DNA from: Rhabditoides inermis
Taxonomy: Eukaryota > Nematoda > Chromadorea > Rhabditida > Rhabditidae
DNA length: 64,000 bases
Reading direction: 5' to 3'
Assembly: GCA_963966185.1 (NCBI GenBank)
Contig: CAWZYM010000139.1
Location: 496,001 to 560,000 of the forward strand
Shown in pieces: positions 48,909-61,531 of the stretch. Below the pieces are notes generated by a model. The model saw nothing but the letters and a program-made list of their open reading frames with translations, was not told where the DNA came from and did not search any database. How positions within the stretch are numbered: the first letter of the stretch is position 1; every line of letters begins with the position of its first letter. A program made the position numbers and the translations under genes.

Positions 48909-51900
48909 TCTTTGCAGGAGTCAAGTTTTAAATAGATACAACCGATCCTAGATCGGTCGTCGAATATGCACAGACAGAACACATCGATTTTCGTTACGAA
49001 AAAGCCCAATGTTTTTTTCAGACATTTCGGTTTTTCTAAAAAGTATAAATTGAATGCGAATAGAAATCCCAATTGCAGTTGTGTATGACTCTCACAAGTG
49101 CTTGTGAATTAAAAAGTTATCGTTCATCTCTCTCTTTCTCCCCTTCTCTCCCTCTCTTCCCTTGCCCCAGTCTCCTCGCTACCAAGGGCGAGAGCACCAT
49201 GTAATTTGAAACGTGAGCACACAACGGTCCTGTATCTTCGCAGGAGTCAAGCTTCAGATAGCTACAACCGATCCTAGATCGGTCGTCGAATATGCACAGA
49301 CAGAACACCTCGATCTACCTTTACGAAAAAGCCCAATGTTTTTTTTCAGACATTTCGGTTTTTCTAAAAAGTATAATTTGAATGCGAATAGAAGATCCAA
49401 TTGCAGTTGTGTATAACTCTCACAAGTGCTTGTGAATGAAAAGTTATCGTTCATCTCTCTCTCTTTCTCCCCCTCTCTCCCTCTCTTCTCTTGCCCCAGT
49501 CTCCTCGCTACCAAGGGCAAGAGCACCATGTATTTTGAAACGTGAGCACACAACGGTCCTGTATCTTCGCAGGAGTCAAGCTTCAGATAGCTACAACCGA
49601 TCCTAGATCGGTCGTCGAATATGCACAGACAGAACACCTCGATTTACGTTAGGAAGAAGCCCATTGTTTTTTCAGACATTTCGGGTTTTTCTGAAAGTAT
49701 AATTTTAATGCAAATAGAAGACCCAGTTGCAGTTGTGTCCAACTCTCACAAGTGCTTGTGAATGAAAAAGTTATCGTTTATCTCTCTCTTTCTCCCCCTC
49801 TCTACCTCTCTTCTCTTGCCCCAGTCTTCTCGCTACCAAGGGCAAGAGCACCATGTATTTTGAAACGTGAGCACACAACGGTCCTGTATCTTCGCAGGAG
49901 TCAAGCTTCAGATAGCTACAACCGATCCTAGATCGGTCGTCGAATATGCACAGACAGAACACCTCGATCTACCTTTACGAAGAAGACCATTGTTTATTGT
50001 ATTTCAGACATTTCGGGTTTTTCAAAAAGTATATTTTGAATGCGAATAGAAGGCCCAGTTGCAGTTGTGTATAACTCTCACAAGTGTTTGTGAATGAAAA
50101 AGTTATCGTTCATCTCTCTCTTTCTCCCCCTCTTTCCCTCCTTTCTCTTGCCCCAGTCTCCTCGCTACCAAGGGCAAGAGCACCATGTATTTTGAAACGT
50201 GAGCACACAACGGTCCTGTATCTTCGCAGGAGTCAAGCTTCAGATAGCTACAACCGACCCTAGATCGGTCGTCAAATATGCACAGACAGAAAACATCGAT
50301 TTTCGTTACGAAAAAGCCCATTGTTTTTTTCATACATTTCGGGTTTTTCAAAAAGTATAATTTGAATGCAAATAGAAGACCCAGTTGCAGTAGTGTATTA
50401 CTCTCACAAGTGCTTGTGAATGAAAAAAGTAATCGTTCATCTCTCTCTTTCTCCCCCTCTCTCCCTCTCTTCTCTTGCAGCAGTCTCCTCGCTACCAAGG
50501 GCGAGAGCACCATGTATTTTGAAACGTGAGCACACAACGGTCCTGTATCTTCGCAGAAGTCAAGCTTCAGATAGCTACAACCGATCCTAGATCGGTCGTC
50601 GAATATGCACAGACAGAACACATCGATTTTCGTTACGAAAAAGCCCAATGTTTTTTTCAGACAATTCGGTTTTTCTAAAAAGTATAATTTGAATGCGAAC
50701 AGAAGACTCAATCGCAGTTGTGTATAACTCTCACAAGTGCTTGTGAAAGAAAAAGTTATCGTTCATCTCTCTCTTTCTCCCCTTCTCTCCCTCTCTTCCC
50801 TTGCCCCAGTCTCCTCGCTACCAAGGGCGAGAGCACCATGTATTTTGAAACGTGAGCACACAACGGTCCTGTATCTTCGCAGGAGTCAAGCTTCAGATAG
50901 CTACAACCGATCCTAGTTCGGTCGTCGAATATGCACAGACAGAACACCTCGATCTATCTTTACGAAGAAGACCATTGTTTATTGTATTTCAGACATTTCG
51001 GGTTTCTCAAAAAGTATAATTTGAATGCGAATAGAAGATCCAGTTGCAGTTGTGTATAACTCTCACAAGTATTTGTGAATGGAAAAGTTATCGTTCATCT
51101 CTCTCTTTCTCCCCTCTCTCCCTCTCTTCTCTTGCCCCAGTCTCCTCGCTACCAAGGGCTAGAGCACCATGTATTTTGAAACGTGAGCACACAACGGTCC
51201 TGTAGCTTTGCAGGAGTCAAGCTTCAGATAGCTACAACCGATCCTAGATCGGTCGTCGAATATGCACAGACAGAAAACATCGATTTTCGTTACGAAAAAG
51301 CCCATTGTTTTTTTCAGTCAATTCGGGTTTTTCAAAAGGATACTTTGAATGCGAATTGAAGACCCAGTTGCAGTTGTATATAACTTTCACAAGTGCTTGT
51401 GAATGAAAAAGTTATCGTTCATCTCTCTCTTTCTCCCCGTCTCTCCCTCTCTTCCCTTGCCCCAGTCTCCTCGCTACAAGGGCAAGAGCACCATGTATTT
51501 TGAAACGTGAGCACACAACGGTCCTGTATCTTTGCAGGAGTCAAGTTTTAAATAGATACAACCGATCCTAGATCGGTCGTCGAATATGCACAGACAGAAC
51601 ACATCGATTTTCGTTACGAAAAAGCCCAATGTTTTTTTCAGACATTTCGGTTTTTCTAAAAAGTATAAATTGAATGCAAATAGAAATCCCAATTGCAGTT
51701 GTGTATGACTCTCACAAGTGCTTGTGAATTAAAAAGTTATCGTTCATCTCTCTCTTTCTCCCCTTCTCTCCCTCTCTTCCCTTGCCCCAGTCTCCTCGCT
51801 ACCAAGGGCGAGAGCACCATGTAATTTGAAACGTGAGCACACAACGGTCCTGTATCTTCGCAGAAGTCAAGCTTCAGATAGCTACAACCGATCCTAGATC

Positions 51901-53585
51901 GGTCGTCGAATATGCACAGACAGAACACCTCGATCTACCTTTACGAAAAAGCCCAATGTTTTTTTCAGACATTTCGGTTTTTCTAAAAAGTATAATTTGA
52001 ATGCGAATAGAAGATCCAATTGCAGTTGTGTATAACTCTCACAAGTGCTTGTGAATGAAAAGTTATCGTTCATCTCTCTCTCTTTCTCCCCCTCTCTCCC
52101 TCTCTTCTCTTGCCCCAGTCTCCTCGCTACCAAGGGCAAGAGCACCATGTATTTTGAAACGTGAGCACACAACGGTCCTGTATCTTCGCAGGTGTCAAGC
52201 TTCAGATAGCTACAACCGATCCTAGATCGGTCGTCGAATATGCACAGACAGAACACCTCGATTTACGTTAGGAAGAAGCCCATTGTTTTTTCAGACATTT
52301 CGGGTTTTTCTGAAAGTATAATTTTAATGCAAATAGAAGACCCAGTTGCAGTTGTGTCCAACTCTCACAAGTGCTTGTGAATGAAAAAGTTATCGTTTAT
52401 CTCTCTCTTTCTCCCCCTCTCTACCTCTCTTCTCTTGCCCCAGTCTTCTCGCTACCAAGGGCAAGAGCACCATGTAATTTGAAACGTGAGCACACAACGG
52501 TCCTGTATCTTCGCAGGAGTCAAGCTTCAGATAGCTACAACCGATCCTAGATCGGTCGTCGAATATGCACAGACAGAACACCTCGATCTACCTTTACGAA
52601 GAAGACCATTGTTTATTGTATTTCAGACATTTCGGGTTTTTCAAAAAGTATATTTTGAATGCGAATAGAAGGCCCAGTTGCAGTTGTGTATAACTCTCAC
52701 AAGTGCTTCTGAATGAAAAAGTTATCGTTCATCTCTCTCTTTCTCCCCCTCTTTCCCTCCTTTCTCTTGCCCCAGTCTCCTCGCTACCAAGGGCAAGAGC
52801 ACCATGTATTTTGAAACGTGAGCACACAACGGTCCTGTATCTTCGCAGGAGTCAAGCTTCAGATAGCTACAACCGACCCTAGATCGGTCGTCAAATATGC
52901 ACAGACAGAAAACATCGATTTTCGTTACGAAAAAGCCCATTGTTTTTTTCATACATTTCGGGTTTTTCAAAAAGTATAATTTGAATGCAAATAGAAGACC
53001 CAGTTGCAGTTGTGTATTACTCTCACAAGTGCTTGTGAATGAAAAAAGTAATCGTTCATCTCTCTCTTTCTCCCCCTCTCTCCCTCTCTTCTCTTGCAGC
53101 AGTCTCCTCGCTACCAAGGGCGAGAGCACCATGTATTTTGAAACGTGAGCACACAACGGTCCTGTATCTTCGCAGAAGTCAAGCTTCAGATAGCTACAAC
53201 CGATCCTAGATCGGTCGTCGAATATGCACAGACAGAACACATCGATTTTCGTTACGAAAAAGCCCAATGTTTTTTTCAGACAATTCGGTTTTTCTAAAAA
53301 GTATAATTTGAATGCGAACAGAAGACTCAATCGCAGTTGTGTATAACTCTCACAAGTGCTTGTGAAAGAAAAAGTTATCGTTCATCTCTCTCTTTCTCCC
53401 CTTCTCTCCCTCTCTTCCCTTGCCCCAGTCTCCTCGCTACCAAGGGCGAGAGCACCATGTATTTTGAAACGTGAGCACACAACGGTCCTGTATCTTCGCA
53501 GGAGTCAAGCTTCAGATAGCTACAACCGATCCTAGTTCGGTCGTCGAATATGCACAGACAGAACACCTCGATCTATCTTTACGAA
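48909..53585 (+). repeat. satellite block repeated at 2620 bp (8 monomers)
   Basis: Positions 48909-50965 match 51529-53585. The shared monomers include an ACCGACCCTAGATCGG state, a CTTGCAGCAGTCTCC acceptor-like variant and a GTGAAAGAAAAAG state. The left join of the second copy is a hybrid monomer at about 51474-51692. Confidence 0.82.
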
Positions 53586-56500
53586 GAAGACCATTGTTTA
53601 TTGTATTTCAAACATTTCGGGTTTCGGGTTTTTCAAAAAGTTTATTTTGAATGCGAATAGAAGACCCAGTTGCAGTTGTGTATAACTCTCACAAGTGCTT
53701 GTGAATGAAAAGTTATCGTTCATCTCTCTCTTTCTCCCCCTCTCTCCCTCTCTTCTCTTGCCCCAGTCTCCTCGCTACCAAGGGCGAGAGCACCATGCAT
53801 TTTGAAACGTGAGCACACAACGGTCCTGTATCTTCGCAGGAGTCAAGTTTCAGATAGCTAAAACCGATCCTAGATCGGTCGTCGAATATGCACAGACAGA
53901 ACACCTCGATCTACCTTTACGAAAAAGCCCAATGTTTTTTTCAGACATTTCGGTTTTTCTAAAAAGTATAATTTGAATGCAAATAGAAGATCCAATTGCA
54001 GTTGTGTATAACTCTCACAAGTGCTTGTGAATGAAAAAGTTATCGTTCATCTCTCTCTTTCTCCCCCTCTCTCCCTCTCTTCCCTTGCCCCAGTCTCCTC
54101 GCTACCAAGGGCGAGAGCACCATGTATTTTGAAACGTGAGCACACAACGGTCCTGTATCTCCGCAGGAGTCAAGCTTCAGATAGCTACAACCGATCCTAG
54201 ATCGGTCGTCGAATATGCACAGACAGAACACCTCGATCTACCTTTACGAAGAAGACCATTGTTTATTGTATTTCAGACATTTCGGGTTTTTCAAAAAGTA
54301 TATTTTGAATGCGAATAGAAGGCGCAGTTGCAGTTGTGTATAACTCTCACAAGTGCTTGTGAATGAAAAGTTATCGTTCATCTCTCTCTTTCTCCCCCTC
54401 TCTCCCTCTCTTCTCTTGCCCCAGTCTCCTCGCTACCAAGGGCAAGAGCACCATGTATTTTAAAACGTGAGCACACAACGGTCCTGTATCTTCGCAGGAG
54501 TCAAGCTTCAGATAGCTACAACCGATCCTAGATCGGTCGTCGAATATGCACAGACAGAACACCTCGATTTACGTTAGGAAGAAGCCCATTGTTTTTTTCA
54601 GACATTTCGGGTTTTTCTGAAAGTATAATTTGAATGCAAATAGAAGACCCAGTTGCAGTTGTGTCCAACTCTCACAAATGCTTGTGAATGAAAAAGTTAT
54701 CGTTTATCTCTCTCTCTTTCTCCCCCTCTCTACCTCTCTTCTCTTGCCCCAGTCTTCTCGCTACCAAGGGCAAGAGCACCATGTATTTTGAAACGTGAGC
54801 ACACAACGGTCCTGTATCTTCGCAGGAGTCAAGCTTCAGATAGCTACAACCGATCCTAGATCGGTCGTCGAATATGCACAGACAGAACACCTCGATCTAC
54901 CTTTACGAAGAAGACCATTGTTTATTGTATTTCAGACATTTCGGGTTTTTCAAAAAGTATATTTTGAATGCGAATAGAAGGCCCAGTTGCAGTTGTGTAT
55001 AACTCTCACAAGTGCTTGTGAATGAAAAAGTTATCGTTCATCTCTCTCTCTTTCTCCCCCTCTCTCCCTCTCTTCTCTTGCAGCAGTCTCCTCGCTACCA
55101 AGGGCGAGAGCACCATGTATTTTGAAACGTGAGCACACAACGGTCCTGTATCTTCGCAGGAGTCAAGCTTCAGATAGCTACAACCGATCCTAGATCGGTC
55201 GTCGAATATGCACAGACAGAACACATCGATTTTCGTTACGAAAAAGCCCAATGTTTTTTTCAGACAATTCGGTTTTTCTAAAAAGTATAATTTGAATGCG
55301 AATAGAAGACTCAATCGCAGTTGTGTATAACTCTCACAAGTGCTTGTGAAAGAAAAAGTTATCGTTCATCTCTCTCTTTCTCCCCTTCTCTCCCTCTCTT
55401 CCCTTGCCCCAGTCTCCTCGCTACCAAGGGCGAGAGCACCATGTATTTTGAAACGTGAGCACACAACGGTCCTGTATCTTCGCAGGAGTCAAGCTTCAGA
55501 TAGCTACAACCGATCCTAGTTCGGTCGTCGAATATGCACAGACAGAACACCTCGATCTATCTTTACGAAGAAGACCATTGTTTATTGTATTTCAAACATT
55601 TCGGGTTTTTCAAAAAGTATATTTTGAATGCGAATAGAAGACCCAGTTGCAGTTGTGTATAACTCTCACAAGTGCTTGTGAATGAAAAGTTATCGTTCAT
55701 CTCTCTCTTTCTCCCCCTCTCTCCCTCTCTTCTCTTGCCCCAGTCTCCTCGCTACCAAGGGCGAGAGCACCATGCATTTTGAAACGTGAGCACACAACGG
55801 TCCTGTATCTCCGCAGGAGTCAAGCTTCAGATAGCTACAACCGATCCTAGATCGGTCGTCGAATATGCACAGACAGAACACCTCGATCTACCTTTACGAA
55901 GAAGACCATTGTTTATTGTATTTCAGACAATTCGGGTTTTTCAAAAAGTATAATTTGAATGCGAATAGAAGACCCAGTTGCAGTTGTGTATAACTCTCAC
56001 AAGTGCTTGTGAATGAAAAGTTATCGTTCATCTCTCTCTTTCTACCCCTCTCTCCCTCTTTTCTCTTGCCCTAGTCTCCTCGCTACCAAGGGCAAGAGCA
56101 CCATGTATTTTGAAACGTGAGCACACAACGGTCCTGTATCTTCGCAGGAGTCAAGCTTCAGATAGCTACAACCGATCCTAGATCGGTCGTCGAATATGCA
56201 CATACAGAACACATCGATTTTCGTTACGAAAAAGCCCAATGTTTTTTTCAGACATTTCGGTTTTTCTAAAAAGTATAATTTGAATGCGAATAGAAGATCC
56301 AATTGCAGTTGTGTATAACTCTCACAAGTGCTTGTGAACGAAAAGTCATCGTTCATCTCTCTCTTTCTCCCCGTCTCTCCCTCTCTTCCCTTGCCCCAGT
56401 CTCCTCGCTACAAGGGCAAGAGCACCATGTATTTTGAAACGTGAGCACACAACGGTCCTGTATCTTCGCAGAAATCAAGCTTCAGATAGCTACAACCGAT

Positions 56501-59500
56501 CCTAGTTCGGTCGTCGAATATGCACAGACAGAACACCTCGATCTACCTTTACGAAGAAGACCATTGTTTATTGTATTTCAAACATTTTGGGTTTTTCAAA
56601 AAGTATATTTTGAATGCGAATAGAAGACCCAGTTGCAATTGTGTATAACTCTCACAAGTGCTTGTGAATGAAAAGTCATCGTTCATCTCTCTCTTTCTCC
56701 CCCTCTCTCCCTCTCTTCTCTTGCCCTAGTCTCCTCGCTACCAAGGGCGAGAGCACCATGTATTTGGAAACGTGAGCACACAACGGTCCTGTATCTTCGC
56801 AGGAGTCAAGCTTCAGATAGCTACAACCGATCCTAGATCGGTCGTCGAATATGCACAGACAGAAAACATCGATTTTCGTTACGAAAAAGCCCATTGTTTT
56901 TTTCATACATTTCGGGTTTTTCAAAAAGTATAGTTTGAATGCGAATAGAAGACCCAGTTGCAGTTGTGTATAACTCTCACAAGTGCTTGTAGATGAAAAA
57001 AAGTAATCGTTCATCTCTCTCTTTCTCCCCCTCTCTCCCTCTCTTCTCTTGCAGCAGTCTCCTCGCTACCAAGAGCGAGAGCACCATGTATTTTGAAACG
57101 TGAGCACACAACGGTCCTGTATCTTTGCAGGAGTCAAGCTTCAGATAGCTACAACCGATCCTAGATCGGTCGTCGAATATGCACAGACAGAACACATCGA
57201 TTTTCGTTACGAAAAAGCCCAATGTTTTTTTCAGACATTTCGGTTTTTCTAAAAAGTATAAATTGAATGCGAATAGAAATCCCAATTGCAGTTGTGTATG
57301 ACTCTCACAAGTGCTTGTGAATTAAAAAGTTATCGTTCATCTCTCTCTTTCTCCCCTTCTCTCCCTCTCTTCCCTTGCCCCAGTCTCCTCGCTACCAAGG
57401 GCGAGAGCACCATGTAATTTGAAACGTGAGCACACAACGGTCCTGTATCTTCGCAGGAGTCAAGCTTCAGATAGCTACAACCGATCCTAGATCGGTCGTC
57501 GAATATGCACAGACAGAACACCTCGATCTACCTTTACGAAAAAGCCCAATGTTTTTTTCAGACATTTCGGTTTTTCTAAAAAGTATAATTTGAATGCGAA
57601 TAGAAGATCCACTTGCAGTTGTGTATAACTCTCACAAGTGCTTGTGAATGAAAAGTTATCGTTCATCTCTCTCTCTTTCTCCCCCTCTCTCCCTCTCTTC
57701 TCTTGCCCCAGTCTCCTCGCTACCAAGGGCAAGAGCACCATGTATTTTGAAACGTGAGCACACAACGGTCCTGTATCTTCGCAGGAGTCAAGCTTCAGAT
57801 AGCTACAACCGATCCTAGATCGGTCGTCGAATATGCACAGACAGAACACCTCGATTTACGTTAGGAAGAAGCCCATTGTTTTTTCAGACATTTCGGGTTT
57901 TTCTGAAAGTATAATTTTAATGCAAATAGAAGACCCAGTTGCAGTTGTGTCCAACTCTCACAAGTGCTTGTGAATGAAAAAGTTATCGTTTATCTCTCTC
58001 TTTCTCCCCCTCTCTACCTCTCTTCTCTTGCCCCAGTCTTCTCGCTACCAAGGGCAAGAGCACCATGTATTTTGAAACGTGAGCACACAACGGTCCTGTA
58101 TCTTCGCAGGAGTCAAGCTTCAGATAGCTACAACCGATCCTAGATCGGTCGTCGAATATGCACAGACAGAACACCTCGATCTACCTTTACGAAGAAGACC
58201 ATTGTTTATTGTATTTCAGACATTTCGGGTTTTTCAAAAAGTATATTTTGAATGCGAATAGAAGGCCCAGTTGCAGTTGTGTATAACTCTCACAAGTGCT
58301 TGTGAATGAAAAAGTTATCGTTCATCTCTCTCTTTCTCCCCCTCTTTCCCTCCTTTCTCTTGCCCCAGTCTCCTCGCTACCAAGGGCAAGAGCACCATGT
58401 ATTTTGAAACGTGAGCACACAACGGTCCTGTATCTTCGCAGGAGTCAAGCTTCAGATAGCTACAACCGACCCTAGATCGGTCGTCAAATATGCACAGACA
58501 GAAAACATCGATTTTCGTTACGAAAAAGCCCATTGTTTTTTTCATACATTTCGGGTTTTTCAAAAAGTATAATTTGAATGCAAATAGAAGACCCAGTTGC
58601 AGTTGTGTATTACTCTCACAAGTGCTTGTGAATGAAAAAAGTAATCGTTCATCTCTCTCTTTCTCCCCCTCTCTCCCTCTCTTCTCTTGCAGCAGTCTCC
58701 TCGCTACCAAGGGCGAGAGCACCATGTATTTTGAAACGTGAGCACACAACGGTCCTGTATCTTCGCAGAAGTCAAGCTTCAGATAGCTACAACCGATCCT
58801 AGATCGGTCGTCGAATATGCACAGACAGAACACATCGATTTTCGTTACGAAAAAGCCCAATGTTTTTTTCAGACAATTCGGTTTTTCTAAAAAGTATAAT
58901 TTGAATGCGAACAGAAGACTCAATCGCAGTTGTGTATAACTCTCACAAGTGCTTGTGAAAGAAAAAGTTATCGTTCATCTCTCTCTTTCTCCCCTTCTCT
59001 CCCTCTCTTCCCTTGCCCCAGTCTCCTCGCTACCAAGGGCGAGAACACCATGTATTTTGAAACGTGAGCACACAACGGTCCTGTATCTTCGCAGGAGTCA
59101 AGCTTCAGATAGCTACAACCGATCCTAGTTCGGTCGTCGAATATGCACAGACAGAACACCTCGATCTATCTTTACGAAGAAGACCATTGTTTATTGTATT
59201 TCAAACATTTCGGGTTTCGGGTTTTTCAAAAAGTTTATTTTGAATGCGAATAGAAGACCCAGTTGCAGTTGTGTATAACTCTCACAAGTGCTTGTGAATG
59301 AAAAGTTATCGTTCATCTCTCTCTTTCTCCCCCTCTCTCCCTCTCTTCTCTTGCCCCAGTCTCCTCGCTACCAAGGGCGAGAGCACCATGCATTTTGAAA
59401 CGTGAGCACACAACGGTCCTGTATCTTCGCAGGAGTCAAGTTTCAGATAGCTAAAACCGATCCTAGATCGGTCGTCGAATATGCACAGACAGAACACCTC

Positions 59501-61531
59501 GATCTACCTTTACGAAAAAGCCCAATGTTTTTTTCAGACATTTCGGTTTTTCTAAAAAGTATAATTTGAATGCAAATAGAAGATCCAATTGCAGTTGTGT
59601 ATAACTCTCACAAGTGCTTGTGAATGAAAAAGTTATCGTTCATCTCTCTCTTTCTCCCCCTCTCTCCCTCTCTTCCCTTGCCCCAGTCTCCTCGCTACCA
59701 AGGGCGAGAGCACCATGTATTTTGAAACGTGAGCACACAACGGTCCTGTATCTCCGCAGGAGTCAAGCTTCAGATAGCTACAACCGATCCTAGATCGGTC
59801 GTCGAATATGCACAGACAGAACACCTCGATCTACCTTTACGAAGAAGACCATTGTTTATTGTATTTCAGACATTTCGGGTTTTTCAAAAAGTATATTTTG
59901 AATGCGAATAGAAGGCGCAGTTGCAGTTGTGTATAACTCTCACAAGTGCTTGTGAATGAAAAGTTATCGTTCATCTCTCTCTTTCTCCCCCTCTCTCCCT
60001 CTCTTCTCTTGCCCCAGTCTCCTCGCTACCAAGGGCAAGAGCACCATGTATTTTAAAACGTGAGCACACAACGGTCCTGTATCTTCGCAGGAGTCAAGCT
60101 TCAGATAGCTACAACCGATCCTAGATCGGTCGTCGAATATGCACAGACAGAACACCTCGATTTACGTTAGGAAGAAGCCCATTGTTTTTTTCAGACATTT
60201 CGGGTTTTTCTGAAAGTATAATTTGAATGCAAATAGAAGACCCAGTTGCAGTTGTGTCCAACTCTCACAAGTGCTTGTGAATGAAAAAGTTATCGTTTAT
60301 CTCTCTCTCTTTCTCCCCCTCTCTACCTCTCTTCTCTTGCCCCAGTCTTCTCGCTACCAAGGGCAAGAGCACCATGTATTTTGAAACGTGAGCACACAAC
60401 GGTCCTGTATCTTCGCAGGAGTCAAGCTTCAGATAGCTACAACCGATCCTAGATCGGTCGTCGAATATGCACAGACAGAACACCTCGATCTACCTTTACG
60501 AAGAAGACCATTGTTTATTGTATTTCAGACATTTCGGGTTTTTCAAAAAGTATATTTTGAATGCGAATAGAAGGCCCAGTTGCAGTTGTGTATAACTCTC
60601 ACAAGTGCTTGTGAATGAAAAAGTTATCGTTCATCTCTCTCTTTCTCCCCCTCTCTCCCTCTCTTCTCTTGCAGCAGTCTCCTCGCTACCAAGGGCGAGA
60701 GCACCATGTATTTTGAAACGTGAGCACACAACGGTCCTGTATCTTCGCAGGAGTCAAGCTTCAGATAGCTACAACCGATCCTAGATCGGTCGTCGAATAT
60801 GCACAGACAGAACACATCGATTTTCGTTACGAAAAAGCCCAATGTTTTTTTCAGACAATTCGGTTTTTCTAAAAAGTATAATTTGAATGCGAATAGAAGA
60901 CTCAATCGCAGTTGTGTATAACTCTCACAAGTGCTTGTGAAAGAAAAAGTTATCGTTCATCTCTCTCTTTCTCCCCTTCTCTCCCTCTCTTCCCTTGCCC
61001 CAGTCTCCTCGCTACCAAGGGCGAGAGCACCATGTATTTTGAAACGTGAGCACACAACGGTCCTGTATCTTCGCAGGAGTCAAGCTTCAGATAGCTACAA
61101 CCGATCCTAGTTCGGTCGTCGAATATGCACAGACAGAACACCTCGATCTATCTTTACGAAGAAGACCATTGTTTATTGTATTTCAAACATTTCGGGTTTT
61201 TCAAAAAGTATATTTTGAATGCGAATAGAAGACCCAGTTGCAGTTGTGTATAACTCTCACAAGTGCTTGTGAATGAAAAGTTATCGTTCATCTCTCTCTT
61301 TCTCCCCCTCTCTCCCTCTCTTCTCTTGCCCCAGTCTCCTCGCTACCAAGGGCGAGAGCACCATGCATTTTGAAACGTGAGCACACAACGGTCCTGTATC
61401 TTCGCAGGAGTCAAGTTTCAGATAGCTACAACCGATCCTAGATCGGTCGTCGAATATGCACAGACAGAACACCTCGATCTACCTTTACGAAGAAGACCAT
61501 TGTTTATTGTATTTCAGACAATTCGGGTTTT
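51577..61531 (+). repeat. satellite block repeated at 5593 bp (17 monomers)
   Basis: Positions 51577-55940 match 57170-61531. The offset is 5593 bp, dropping to 5591 bp after a CT dinucleotide difference in the pyrimidine tract near 55040. The private microduplication CGGGTTTCGGGTTT at about 53616 is also at about 59212. Confidence 0.82.

Larger units (their letters stand above)
27420..49650 (+). repeat. large segmental duplication, 15.07-15.72 kb offset
   Basis: About 6.5 kb at 27420-33930 matches about 7.2 kb at 42488-49650. The offset is 15068 bp up to about 29.4 kb and then about 15723 bp. The step is 655 bp, because the right copy has two extra monomers (about 44526-45180). It is 15721 near the right end. 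Rare monomers, including the CTTTATAGAAG and AAGTATTTGTGAATGG types, appear in the same order in both copies. Confidence 0.82.

Noticed and set aside
50103..50711. Recurring open frames on both strands, up to 202 codons, with similar predicted peptides in each monomer
   Set aside because: They follow from conservation of the repeat. The low-complexity part is the polypyrimidine tract read in reverse. Differences between monomers are mostly amino-acid-changing or disrupt the frame, start positions fall in different contexts, and the frames are not kept across blocks.
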